From: Erinaceus europaeus
Taxonomy: Eukaryota; Chordata; Mammalia; Eulipotyphla; Erinaceidae
Assembly (NCBI RefSeq): GCF_950295315.1
Contig: NC_080168.1
Span: forward strand, 74,441,519 to 74,505,518
Direction: 5' to 3'
DNA length: 64,000 nucleotides
Made by a program: the position numbers and the translations under genes. Positions 30,669 through 40,394 of this stretch are shown in pieces (positions within the stretch are counted from its first letter, which is position 1; each line of letters begins with the position of its first letter). The notes below the pieces were generated by a model. The model made no database searches, was not told the DNA's origin, and saw only the letters and a list, made by a program, of their open reading frames with translations.

Positions 30669-31435
30669 CATAGTATTTTAAATAAAGAAAAAAATACTCA
30701 ATTTTTATTTATTGATTTTTTTTGAGAAACTATAAGTTCAAGTCTAGGTTAGACACTAGGGTTAATAAAGATGAGTATAGCACAATTCCCACCTAGAAAA
30801 ACTCCTTGCCTAGTGGGAGATTTGATGTATAAATACTTTGGTGTGGTAAGTGAAAAAGATAGCGCTACTGGAATTAGAAAAGATGGCAGTGGGGCACCTG
30901 GTTGAGTGTATGCATTCTTGGGCAGCACAATTTGTAATAGCCAAAACCTGGAAGCAACCCAGGTATCCAACAACAGATGAGTGGCTGAGCAAGTTGTGGT
31001 CTATACATACAATGGAATACTACTCAGCTGTAAAAAATGGTGACTTCACCATTTTCAGCCGATCTTGGATGGACCTTGAAAAATTCATGTTAAATGAAAT
31101 AAGTCAGAAACAGAAGGATGAATATGGGATGATCTCACTGTCAGGCAGAAGTTGAAAAACAAGATCAGAAGAGAAAACACAAGTAGAACCTGAAATGTAA
31201 TTGGCATATCGCACCAAAGTAAAAGACTCTGGGGCGGGTGGGTGGGAGAATACAGGTCCATGAAGGATGATAAATGACGTAGTGTGGGTTGTATTGTTAA
31301 ATGGGAAACTGGGGAAATGTTATGCATGAACAAATTATTGTATTTATTGTTAAATGTAAAACATTAATTCCCCAATAAAGAAATAAATTTAAAAAAAAAC
31401 AAGGGCAACAAGAGGGAATAAATAAATAACTATTT

Positions 31436-32208
31436 TTTATTTATTTATTTTTTTAATTAATTTATTTATTTTTTATTTTTTTATTTAAGAAAGGATTAAT
31501 TAACAAAACCATAGGGTAGGAGGGGTACAACTCCACACAATTCCCACCGCCAAGTCTCCATATCCCACCCCCTCCCCCGATAGCTTTCCCATTCTCTATC
31601 CCTCTGGGAGCATGGACCCAGGGTCATTGAGGGTTGCAGAAGGTAGAAGGTCTGGCTTCTGTAATTGCTTCCTCGCTGAACATGGGCGTTGACTGGTCGG
31701 TCCATACTCCCAGTCTGCCTCTCTCTTTCCCTAGTAGGATGGGTCTCTGGGGAAGCTGAGCTCCAGGACACATTGGTGGTGTCTTCAATCCAGGGAAGTC
31801 TGGCGGGCATCCTGATGACACCTGGAACCTGGTGACTGAAAAGAGAGTTAACATACAAAGCCAAACAAATTGTTGAGCAATCATGGACCCAAAGCTTGGA
31901 AAAGTGGAGAGGAAGTATTAGGGAGATACTCACTGCAAACTCTAGTATACTTCTGCTTTCTTACTTTGGTGCCATATTCCAAACTCAGTCAATTTCTGCT
32001 TTGCGTTTCTACTTCTTTTTTTTTTTTTTTACATGCATAACATTCCCCAGATTCCCATTTAGCAATATAACCCCCACTATTTCATTCATCATTTTTCATG
32101 GACCTGTATTCTCCCCACCCACCCACCCACCCCAGAGTCTTTTACTTTGGTGTAATACTCCAATTCCATTTCAGGTTCAACTTGTGTTTTCTTTTCTAGT
32201 CTTGTTTT
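31436..32208 (-). other. L1 3' UTR with internal A-run and long-type terminus
   Basis: From the ORF2 stop the sequence follows the short-type 3' UTR seen at 31,160-31,390 as far as GGGGAATGTTATGCATG. It then enters a run of 16 A (32,015-32,030 as T) and continues about 0.55 kb into the long-type end: CACCAGGTTCCAGGTG, GAAGCAATTACAGAAGCC, purine block ATCGGGGGAGGGGG, final TTTCTTAAATAAA. It may provide poly(A) signals and G-quadruplex structure for L1 RNA. Confidence 0.88.
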
Positions 32209-35200
32209 TCAACTTCGGCCTGAGAGTGAGATCATCCCATATTCATCCTTCTGTTTCTGACTTATTTCACTCAACATGATTTTTTCAAGGTCCATCCAAG
32301 ATCGGCTGAAAACGGTGAAGTCACCATTTTTTACAGCTGAGTAGTATTCCATTGTGTATATATAACACAACTTGCTCAGCCACTCATCTGTTGTTGGACA
32401 CCTGGGTTGCTTCCAGGTTTGGCTATTACAAATTGTGCTGCCAAGAACATATGTGTACACAGATCTTTTTGGATGGATGTGTTGGGTTCCTTAGGATATA
32501 TCCCCAGGAGGGGGATTGCAGGGTCATAGGGTAGGTCCATTTCTAGCCTTCTGAGAGTTCTCCAGACTGTTCTCCACAGAGGTTGGACCAATTGACATTC
32601 CCACCAGCAGTGCAGGAGGGTTCCTTTGACCCCACACCCTCTCCAGCATTTGCTGCTGTTACCTTTTCTGATGTGTGACATTCTCACAGGAGTGAAGTGA
32701 TATCTCATTGTTGTCTTGATTTGCATTTCTCTGACAATCAGAGACTTGGAGCATTTTTTCATGTGTTTCTCGGCCTTTTGGATCTCTTCTGTGGTGAATA
32801 TTCTGTCCAATTCCTCCCCCCATTTTTGGATGGGGTTATTTGTTGTCTTGTTGTTGAGTCTGGTAAGCTCTTTATATATGTTGGTTATTAAACTCTTATC
32901 TGATGTATGGCATGTAAAGATCTTATCCCATTCTGTGAGGGGTCTCTTGATTTGGGTAGTGGTTTCTTTTGCTGTGAAGAAGCTTTTTAATTTGATGTAG
33001 TCCCATAGGTTTATACTTGCCTTAGTCTTCCTTGTAATTGGATTCGTTTCATTGAAAATGTCTTTAAAATTTATGCGGAAAAAAGTTCTTCCAATATTTT
33101 CCTCTAAGTATCTGATAGTTTCTGGTCTAACATCCAAGTCCTTGATCCACTTGGAATTTACTTTTGTATTTGGTGAAATACAGTGATTCAGCTTCATTCT
33201 TCTGCATGTTTCAACCCATTGTTTCCAACACCATTTGTTGAAGAGACTCTGCTTTCCCCATGTAATAGTCTGGACCCCTTTGTCAAAGACTAGATGTCCA
33301 TAGGTGTGGGGCCTCATTTCTGGGCTCTCAATTCTATTCCACTGGTCAGTGTGTCTGTTCATGTTCCAGTACCAAGCAGTTTTGATGACAATGGCCCTAT
33401 AATATAGTTTGAGATCTGGCAGTGTGATGCCTCCGGTTTTGTTCTTTTTTCTCAAGATTGTTTTGGCAATTCTAGGTCGTTTCTGGTTCCAGATAAACAT
33501 TTGTAGCATTTGTTCTATTCTCCTAAAAAATGTGCTTGGGATCTTGATGGGGATAGCATTAAATATGTAGATGGCTCTGGGTAATATATTCATTTTGATG
33601 ATGTTAATTCTTCCAACCCATGAGCATGGAATATCTTTCCACTTCTTTGTGTCTTTTTTAATTTCTTTGAGTAGTGACTCATAATTTTCAGTATACAAGT
33701 CTTTCACTTCTTTGGTTAGGTTTATTCCTAGATATTTTATTGTTTTTGTTGCTATAGAAAAAGGAACTGATTTCTGGATTTCAATTTCTTCTAACTTAGT
33801 GTTTGCATAGAGGAATGCCACTGACTTTTGAATGTTAATTTTATAGCCTGACACATTACTGTATTGCCTGATGATTTCCAAAAGCTTCTTGCTAGATTCC
33901 TTAGGTTTTTCCATGTATACTATCATGTCATCTGCAAATAAGGAGAGTTTGACTTCTTCTCTTCCAATCTGTATGCCTTTAATTCCTTGCTCCTGCCTGA
34001 TTGCTATGGCAAGAGCTTCCAACACTATGTTGAATAGTAATGGTGATAGTGGGCAGCCCTGTCTAGTACCTGATCTGAGGGGAAATGCTTCCAGTTTTTC
34101 ACCATTGAGTATGATGTTGGCTGTAGGTTTGCTATATATAGACTCCACTATCTTCAGGAATTTTCCATCTATTCCTATTTTTTGTAGTGTTTTGATCATA
34201 AAGGGATGTTGTATTTTGTCAAAGGCTTTCTCTGCATCTATTGATATGACCATGTGGTTTTTGGTCTTGCTTTTGTTGATGTGGTGGATCACATTGATTG
34301 ATTTACGTATATTAAACCAACCTTGCATGCCTGGGATAAACCCCACTTGGTCATGATGAACAATCTTTTTGATATACTGCTGTATCCGGTTGGCTAGAAT
34401 TTTGTTCAATATTTTTGCATCTATGTTCATTAGAGATATTGGTCTGTAGTTTTCTTTTTTGGTTGTGTCCCTGTCTGCTTTTGGTATCAGGGTGATGTTG
34501 GCTTCATAGAAGCTGGCAGGGAGTATTCCAGTGTCTTCAATCTTCTGGAATACTTTTAAAAGTAGAGGTATTAGTTCTTCTTTGAAAGTTTTGTAGAATT
34601 CATTTGTAAAACCATCTGGTCCAGGACTTTTATTTTTGGAAGATTTTTGATAACTGTTTCAATTTCATTAGCTGTGATGGGCCTGTTCATGTTATCGACT
34701 TCCTCTTTACTTAGTTTTGGAAGTTGGTAGGTATCTAGGAAATCATTCATTTCTTCCAGGTTCTCTAGCTTGGTGGCAGATAGTTGTTCATAGAAGCCTC
34801 GCATGATATGTTGAATTTCTGCAGTGTCTGTTGTGATATCTCTTCTTTCATTTACTATCCGATTTATTTGGGTCTTCTCCCTTTTTTGTTTTGTGAGTCT
34901 GGCTAAAGGTTTGTCGATTTTGTTTACTCTTTCAAAGAACCAACATTTACTTTCATTGATCTTTTGTATGGTTTTCCTATTCTCAATGTTATTTATTTCT
35001 GCCCTAACTTTAGTAATTTCTGTCCTTCTGGTTGCCTTTGGGTTCCTTTGTTGTTCTTCTTCTAGGTCTTTAAGATGTGCAATCAGGCTGCTAATTTGTG
35101 CCTTTTCTTTTTTCCTAATGTGTGCTTGTATAGCTATGAACTTCCCTCTTAGGTCTGCTTTAGCTGTGTCCCAAATATTTTGATAGCTTGTGTCTTCATT

Positions 35201-36031
35201 TTCATTGAACTCTCGAAACATTTTGATTTCTTCCTTGATTTCCTCTTTGACCCAGAAGTTGTTAAGAAGTGTACTGTTGAGCTTCCACATTTTGGCACTG
35301 TTACTAATCTTTTGTTGATTGTTAAGTGTTAGTTTAATTCCACTGTGGTCTGAGAAGATGCTTGGGATGATTTCAGCGCTCTTGAATAGGCTGATGCTGT
35401 CTTTGTGGCCTAACATATGGTCTATCCTTGAGAATGATCCATGTGTATTTGAGTAAAATGTGTATTCCAGTTTCTTGGGATGAATGACTCTGAAAATGTC
35501 CAATAGTTCTAGTTTATCTATCTCTTCATTTAGCTCCCTTATGTCTTTACTGATTTTCTTCCTGGATGATCTGTCAAGTTGAGAGAGTGGGGTGTTGAAG
35601 TCCCCTACTATGATTGTGTTACTGTTAATATACTGCTGTAGCTCTTTCAGTAGAAGTTTGATGTATTTAGATGGCTTCTCATTGGGTGCATAGATATTAA
35701 TAATTGTTAAGTCCTCTTGATTGACTGATCCTCTGAGCATTAAGTAGTGTCCATTCCTATCTTTTTTAATCTTATCTATTTTAAAGTCTATCATGTCAGA
35801 TATGAGAATAGCTGTTCCTGCCCTTTTTTGTGGGCCATTGGCTTGAATGATGGTTTTCCTTCCTTTCACTTTAAGTCTGTGTTTGTCTTGTTGCATTAGG
35901 TAAGTTTCCTGTAGACAACATATTGTTGGGTTGTGTTTTCTGATCCATCTTCCTACTCTGTGTCTTTTAATAGGTGAATTCAGGCCATTCACATTTATTG
36001 ATATCAAAGATTGAAGATATTTTAACGCCAT
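32209..36031 (-). pseudogene. L1 ORF2p: endonuclease-reverse transcriptase, two frameshifts
   Basis: Starts [20 protein letters not shown]. The apurinic-type endonuclease occupies roughly residues 1-240 with key residues in place: N in VNGLN, E in LQETY, D/N in [10 protein letters not shown] near its end. The RT domain follows, with [12 protein letters not shown] (motif A), [12 protein letters not shown] (motif B) and catalytic [10 protein letters not shown] (motif C). The C-terminal part includes the Cys-rich [18 protein letters not shown]. Two frame breaks are visible: one A is missing from an A run at 34,633-34,637 (just before the RT) and one from an A run at 32,418-32,420 (near the C-terminus), compared with sibling copies at 30.9 and 40.6 kb. 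ORF2p nicks target DNA and reverse-transcribes L1, SINE and other RNAs. As sequenced, this copy could make only the endonuclease portion. Confidence 0.93.
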
Positions 36032-36087
36032 TCTTGTAGAGTTTTAGAGTGTTTTGATATATGTCCTATTTGTGGTGGTCCAATTGT

Positions 36088-37062
36088 TTATAGGAGACCT
36101 TTCAGAACTTCTTTCAAGGCAGGCTTGGTGATGGTTGCTTCCTTCAACTGTTGCTTGTCTGAGAAGGTTTTGATGTTTCCATCTAGTCTGAATGGCAATC
36201 TAGCAGGATATAGTATTCTTGGCTGAAAGCCTTTCTCATTGAGCACTCGATAGATATCTTGCCATTCTCTTCTGGCCTGTAGTGTTTGTATGGAGAAGTC
36301 TGCTGCTAATCTTATGGGTTTTCCTTTGTAGGTGACTCTTTGTTTTTCTCTTGCAGCCTTGAGGATCCTTTCTTTATCCTTATTCCTTTCCAATCTAAGT
36401 ATGACATGTCTTGGTGTCTTTAGGTCTGGGTTAATTCTGTTTGGGACCCTCTGGGCTTCTTGAATCTTTATGTCTTTGGTGTTGTCTAGACTAGAGAAAT
36501 TTTCAGCTATTATGGCCTGGAGAATGCTTTCTTCCTCCCCTTCTCTTTCTTCCTCTGGTAAGCCAATAATGCGTATATTGTTTCTTTTGAAGTCATCCCA
36601 TAGGACTCTGTTGTTGTTTTCAGCATCTCTTAATCTCTTTTTGAGGTCTTTTACTTCTTCTTTAGTTGTCTCTAATTCATCCTCAATCTTGCTAATTCTG
36701 TCTTCAGCCTCATTGATTCTATTCTCTCTGCCCTCTACTGCTTTCTGGAGTTCATCTATTTTGTTGCCCTGCTCTGATACTGTTTTAGCTTGTTCAGCTA
36801 GTTGCCTTCTTAGCCCAGCAATTTCAGCTTTCAGCTCTCTAATAACCATAAGATAATTAGTATTTTCTTCCATATTCTCATTTGTTGTTCCTGTATTACT
36901 GATTACAATTTTTTCAAATTCTTTACTCACTCCTGTTATTATTTCCTTAGCTAATGTTTGGATGTTGAACTGGTTGTTTTGTGCTTCGCCCTCTGGAGGA
37001 CTTTTAGCTGGACTCTTGTCCTGGTTCGAGTCTCCAATATTTTTTCTTGTTGTTTTAACCAT
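36088..37062 (-). CDS. L1 ORF1p RNA-binding protein, intact
   Basis: 324 codons without interruption, close to the usual length of mammalian ORF1p. Order: basic, disordered N-terminus (MVKTTRKNIGDSNQDKSPAK); coiled coil at about 60-160 with heptads and conserved RNRINEAEDRISKIEDELE; RNA-recognition motif beginning RNNIRIIGLPEEEREGEEES at about 170-260; C-terminal domain at about 260-324 with GKPIRLAADFSIQTLQARRE and LPARL-like RILYPARLPFR. ORF1p forms trimers, coats L1 RNA in cytoplasmic RNPs and acts as a chaperone during target-primed reverse transcription. The ATG chosen is the one conserved in the plus-strand copy (27,692). The ORF2 start lies about 56 nt downstream, as expected for reinitiated translation. 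Confidence 0.93.
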   Translation of the reverse strand: MVKTTRKNIGDSNQDKSPAKSPPEGEAQNNQFNIQTLAKEIITGVSKEFEKIVISNTGTTNENMEENTNYLMVIRELKAEIAGLRRQLAEQAKTVSEQGNKIDELQKAVEGRENRINEAEDRISKIEDELETTKEEVKDLKKRLRDAENNNRVLWDDFKRNNIRIIGLPEEEREGEEESILQAIIAENFSSLDNTKDIKIQEAQRVPNRINPDLKTPRHVILRLERNKDKERILKAAREKQRVTYKGKPIRLAADFSIQTLQARREWQDIYRVLNEKGFQPRILYPARLPFRLDGNIKTFSDKQQLKEATITKPALKEVLKGLL

Positions 37063-37715
37063 TTTATATAAGTTATCAGTTTTTTCAATCCCTGAGTTGG
37101 AGTTCAGTGGTGTAAAAGCCTTTTTTTTTTTTTCCCCTGTAGGCTATGGTAGCCTGAGGGCTTTTAAACTATCAATAGGCTTCTTGGCTTAATCACTGAC
37201 TCCTGACCAAGAGATAAAGCAGGGTGTGGCAGAGATAATCCAGTGGTTATGCTAAGAGACTTTCACAGCCCTTCAGCTATGCCACCGATGTATAGGTCTT
37301 CTCCTGAGTTTCCTGGTTAGATCTCTGTGCCCTGGTGTCCCTCCCTTTTGCTGCTCCAGATTCTGAGGGTCGTAGCAATGGAGACTCAGAGTTGTACTTG
37401 GTGAGTCTCTGGGGAGTCCTTTCCTCCCTTCAGCTGTCCCTTTGTTGGTGGAGCAGACTGGAGGTGGTGTTTCCACTGACAAACTGTCGAACTGTTAGCA
37501 GTCACTTAATCTCTCCTTAGGCCCCTCTCTCCTCTCTGTCACCAGCCATGCGTGTTTGTACTCACGGGTGATTTACTGGGTTTCTGTGGTCATTCTAGTC
37601 CTGTCTTGTTTCGGTCCGGGTGGTCTCCTTTGGTATTCCTAGTTGATCCGGGAGAGGAGAGGAGAGGAGAGAAAGCGATCTGCTGCTCGTAGCTCCGCCT
37701 CCGGAAGTCGAATCC
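37063..37715 (-). promoter_or_regulatory. L1 5' UTR / internal promoter
   Basis: 653 bp upstream of ORF1, presumably holding the internal RNA polymerase II promoter of the element. The extreme 5' end is GC-rich (GACTTCCGGAGGCGGAGC, an ETS-like core in its first 20 bases) followed by a short (CTCTC)n repeat at 37,649-37,672. The remainder is also seen at 24,557-25,020 on the plus strand. No transcription data can be inferred. Confidence 0.8.
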
Positions 37716-37797
37716 ATAAATAACTATTTAAAAACATATTTTAAAATGATAAAAAATTAAAAAAAAAAACAGCCATTGAAAAAAGAAAAAAACTTAA

Positions 37798-37922
37798 CCC
37801 CAGGAGAGGGAGATAGCATAATAGTTGTGCAAAATGACTTGCATGCATGCCTGAGGCTCCAAAGTCCCAAGTTCAACCCCCACACCACCATAAGCCGGAG
37901 CTGAACAGTGCTCTGGTAACAA
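37798..37922 (+). mobile_element. SINE-B copy
   Basis: GGGAGATAGCATAATAGTTG to GAACAGTGCTCTGGTAAC. Confidence 0.92.
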
Positions 37923-37964
37923 CAAACACTCACATATCCAAACAAACAACAACAAAAACAAACA

Positions 37965-38292
37965 AAGGTGCTGTACCCAGTTGAGTGCATATGTTATTAT
38001 GCTTAGAGATTTGGCTTTAAGTTTCTGGTCCCCACCTGTGCGTGTGTGTGAGAGGGGGTTCATGAGTAGTGGAGTAGGTTGAAAGTGTCTTTTCCTTTCT
38101 CTCTCTCTCCCCTTCTCTCTCTCCCCCTTTCCTGTCCTATTTCTTTGTTTCTATCATAATTTTTAAAAAGGACGAAGTATGGGAGGGAAGACAGGAAAGG
38201 AAGGAAAAGAAAAGATGACAACTGCGAGTGGTAGATTTGCTGTACAGGCACCAAGCCCCAAGGATAACCCTAGTTGCCAAAAAAAAAAAAAA
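37965..38292 (+). mobile_element. SINE-D copy with terminal module
   Basis: GTGCTGTACCCAGTTGAGTG head, CT-rich middle, then GTGGTAGATTTGCTGTACAGG / CACCAAGCCCCAAGGATAACC module and poly-A. Diverged. Confidence 0.8.
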
Positions 38293-38371
38293 CAAAAAAC
38301 CAAACATTTTATTAACGAAAAAAATTCAAATTGCCTAGTTTTCCCTTCTTTTTTTTAAATAATATTTTTAA

Positions 38372-38632
38372 ATATTTATTTCATTTTGTTGCCCTTGTTG
38401 TTTTATTGTTGTAGTTACTATTGTCGTCATTGTTGTATAGTACAGAGAGAAATGCAGAGAGGAGGGGAAGACAGAGAGGGGGAGAGAAAGATAGACACCT
38501 GTAGACCTGCTTCACCACCTGTGAAGCGACTCCCTTGCAGGTGGGGAGCCGGGGGCTCAAACAAGCATCCTTATGTTGGTCCTTGAGCTTTGCGCACCTG
38601 CGCTTAACCCACTGCACTACCACCTGATTCCC
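38372..38632 (-). mobile_element. SINE-A copy
   Basis: TTTGTTGCCCTTGTTG to CACTGCACTACCACCTGATTC. Confidence 0.94.
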
Positions 38633-38672
38633 AGTTTTCCCTTCTTTTTGTGTTATGTTGCCATCTGATATT

Positions 38673-38786
38673 GTGGCCCAGGAAGCAGCACAATGGATAA
38701 AATGTTGGACTCTCAAGCATAAGATCCTGACTTTGATTCCTGATATTGCAAGTGCCAGATTGATGCTCTGGTTCTCTCTCTCTCTA

Positions 38787-38823
<37 letters not shown>
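38673..38823 (+). mobile_element. SINE-C copy ending in (CA)n
   Basis: GGCCCAGGAAGCAGCACAATGG to GGTTCTCTCTCTCTCTAG, then an (AC)n run (38,789-38,823) in place of the usual tail. Confidence 0.9.
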
Positions 38824-38825
<2 letters not shown>

Positions 38826-38904
38826 ATCAATCTCTGGTGGGAAAACTGAGTCTCCACAGAGACTTTCCAAGAATATTTTAAACAACAAATATTCAAAACA
38901 TTTT

Positions 38905-39053
38905 TAGAAGATGTTATTTATTTACTAATGAGAGATAGGAAGAGAGAAAGATAACCAGGACATCACTCTGGCATATGTGCTGCCATGATTTGAACTATGG
39001 ATCTCTTGCTTGAGAGTCCAGTGCTTTCCCAGTATGTCACCTCCCAGATAACT
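38905..39053 (-). mobile_element. SINE-C copy
   Basis: AGATGTTATTTATTTACTAAT to AGTATGTCACCTCCCAG. Confidence 0.9.
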
Positions 39054-39064
39054 TAGAACATCCT

Positions 39065-39230
39065 TTTTTTTTTTTTTTAAAGATTTTATTTATTTCTAAG
39101 AAAGATAGGTGGAGAGAGAAAGAACCAGACATCACTCTGGCACATGTGCTGTCCTAACCAACAACAACAACATCAATATTAACTACAACAACAACAACAA
39201 AAAGGGAAACAAAAGGGAATAAATATTTTA
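39065..39230 (-). mobile_element. SINE-C fragment joined to a SINE-A tail
   Basis: Minus-strand SINE-C 3' half (39,065-39,152: poly-T, AGATTTTATTTATTTC, CACTCTGGCACATGTGCTG) changes abruptly into a plus-strand SINE-A tail (CAACAACAACATCAATATTA to GGGAAACAAAAGGGAATAAA). Two truncated elements abut. Confidence 0.8.
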
Positions 39231-39289
39231 AAAAGTACTGAAAAAATGAAAAAAAAAAGAAAAAGGAAATAAAAAAAATGCAATGGACA

Positions 39290-40278
39290 ATAAAATGAAA
39301 GCAGAGACAGTGATACTCATATCCAATGTATTGTTGAGAAACAGTACATCGCTCAACAACTATTGGGTAAAAGAGGAAATTAAAATTCCTGGAAACTAAT
39401 AAAAATGAAGATACAAGCTATCAAAATATTTGGGATACAGCTAAAGCTAAGAGACAAATTTGCTGACATACAGGCACACATTAGGAATCAAGAAAAATCT
39501 CGAATAAATAGCCTGACTTCTCACCTACAGGATCTAGAAAAAAAAGAACAAAGAAAACCTAAAGGAGGCAAAGGGAGTGAAATAACAAAAAATCAACAGA
39601 AATAAACAACATTGAAAATAAGAAAAACATGCAAAAGATCAATGAAGCTAGGAGCCAGTTCTTTGAAAGAGTAAACAAAATTGGCAAACACTTGGCCAGG
39701 CTCACTAAAAGAAAAAGGGAGAAGACACAAATAAATCATATTGTAGGGGGCCTGGCAGTGGCACACCTCGTTAAGTACACAGACTACAGTGCACAAGGAC
39801 TTGGGTTCAAGCCCCTGGTCCCCACCTCCAGGGGGAAAGCTTCACAAGTGGTGAAGCAGGGCTGCAGGTTTCTCTCTGTCTCTCCTCTCCTCTCCTCTCC
39901 TCTCCTCTCCTCTCCTCTCCTCTCCTCTCCTCTCCTCTCCTCTCCTCTCCTCTCCTCTCCTCTCCTCTCCCCTCCCCTCCCCTCCTCTCCTCTCTCTTCT
40001 CAGTTTCTCTGTCTCTATCCAATAATAATAAATAAATAAAACTTAAAATAAATCATATTGTAAATGAAAGAGGCAAGATCATAACAGACAATACAGAAAT
40101 CCACAGTATAATCTGAAGCTTCTATGAACAACTATATACCACCAGACTGGAGAACCTAGAGGAAATGGACCCATTCTTAGAAACACACACACCTTGCAGG
40201 AGGAGCTGCAAAACATAAATAGACCATTCACTAGAATGGTGCCAAAGAAATTGAAAAGAGTAATTAAAAACCTCCCTA
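39290..40278 (+). pseudogene. Older L1 ORF2 fragment
   Basis: Endonuclease-RT linker region with stops ([40 protein letters not shown], then LENLEEMDPFL-like), similar to but clearly diverged from the young L1s. Interrupted by a SINE-D at 39,746-40,045 and cut off at 40,278 by a SINE-A head. Confidence 0.88.
39746..40045 (+). mobile_element. SINE-D with expanded (TCTCC)n
   Basis: GGGGGCCTGGCAGTGGCACAC to CTATCCAATAATAATAAATA, inserted in the L1 with a 17-bp duplication AAATAAATCATATTGTA (39,729-39,745; 40,046-40,062). About 22 TCTCC units (39,880-39,990) expanded from the pyrimidine-rich part. Confidence 0.95.
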
Positions 40279-40394
40279 ATGGGAGTCAGGTGGTAGCTCA
40301 GCAGGTTAAGTGTATGTGGAGCAAAGCGCAAGGACTGTCATAAGGATCCCGGTTCAAGCCCTGGCTCCCCACCTGCAGGGGAAGTCACTTCACA
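40279..40394 (+). mobile_element. SINE-A head (truncated 3')
   Basis: GGGAGTCAGGTGGTAGCTCAG to GGGGAAGTCACTTCACA, where it changes directly into L1 ORF2 sequence. Confidence 0.9.

Larger units (their letters stand above)
30049..30914 (-). mobile_element. 866-bp retroposed block with SINEs and unique DNA
   Basis: Bracketed by an 18/19-bp duplication of L1 ORF2 (TTCTTGGCAGCACAATTT at 30,031-30,048 and 30,915-30,933 with one extra G) and starting with poly-T at its left edge, as for a minus-strand retroposon. Left to right: SINE-A 3' part (30,058-30,160), CT-rich link, SINE-A (30,185-30,530), SINE-B (30,538-30,668), about 215 bp of unique sequence, and a short plus-sense SINE-D head fragment (30,887-30,914). 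Confidence 0.8.
28247..31155 (+). pseudogene. L1 ORF2p fragments (no endonuclease, most of RT and middle deleted)
   Basis: Begins in the linker after the endonuclease ([20 protein letters not shown]), continues with stops through [28 protein letters not shown] and [20 protein letters not shown], and loses the frame repeatedly. The YxDD-bearing segment is missing: at 29,481 the sequence jumps from IQEIQIGRE to [14 protein letters not shown]. It then has a 45-bp tandem duplication, runs to [11 protein letters not shown] at 30,048, is interrupted by the 866-bp block, and resumes at 30,915 ([16 protein letters not shown]) to SLSGRS and stop at 31,155. Endonuclease and catalytic RT residues are both lost, so the copy is non-autonomous. 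Confidence 0.9.
24557..31394 (+). mobile_element. L1 LINE, plus strand, internally deleted and hosting two insertions
   Basis: A single L1 insertion defined by a 15-bp duplication AAAAACAAGGGCAAC (24,542-24,556; 31,395-31,409). Order: 5' UTR (24,557-25,020), Vingi insertion, rest of 5' UTR (27,457-27,691), ORF1 start, ORF2 pieces, an 866-bp retroposed block (30,049-30,914), ORF2 C-terminus (to 31,155) and a short-type 3' UTR ending CCCCAATAAAG. Its 5' end lacks about 100 bp present in the minus-strand L1. Without the nested insertions it is about 3.5 kb against 6.3 kb for the full-length copy, because large parts of ORF1 and ORF2 are missing. Confidence 0.93.
31436..37715 (-). mobile_element. 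Full-length young L1 LINE
   Basis: 6.28 kb on the minus strand between perfect 14-bp duplications ATAAATAACTATTT (31,422-31,435; 37,716-37,729), inserted in the A-rich tail of the host SINE-A. Complete order: 5' UTR (37,715-37,063), ORF1 (37,062-36,088), 56-bp spacer, ORF2 (36,031-about 32,209), 3' UTR of long type (32,208-about 31,487) and an A-rich tail with scattered T. ORF1 is intact and ORF2 carries two recognisable one-base deletions, so it is among the youngest elements in the window. Confidence 0.96.

Noticed and set aside
33871..35183. Plus-strand open frames of 119-161 codons over the L1
   Set aside because: Antisense shadows of L1 ORF2; the coding signal (EN and RT motifs) is on the minus strand.
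39880..39990. Regular repeat that could be mistaken for a CRISPR-like array
   Set aside because: A pure TCTCC pentanucleotide tract with no spacers, in a mammalian SINE.
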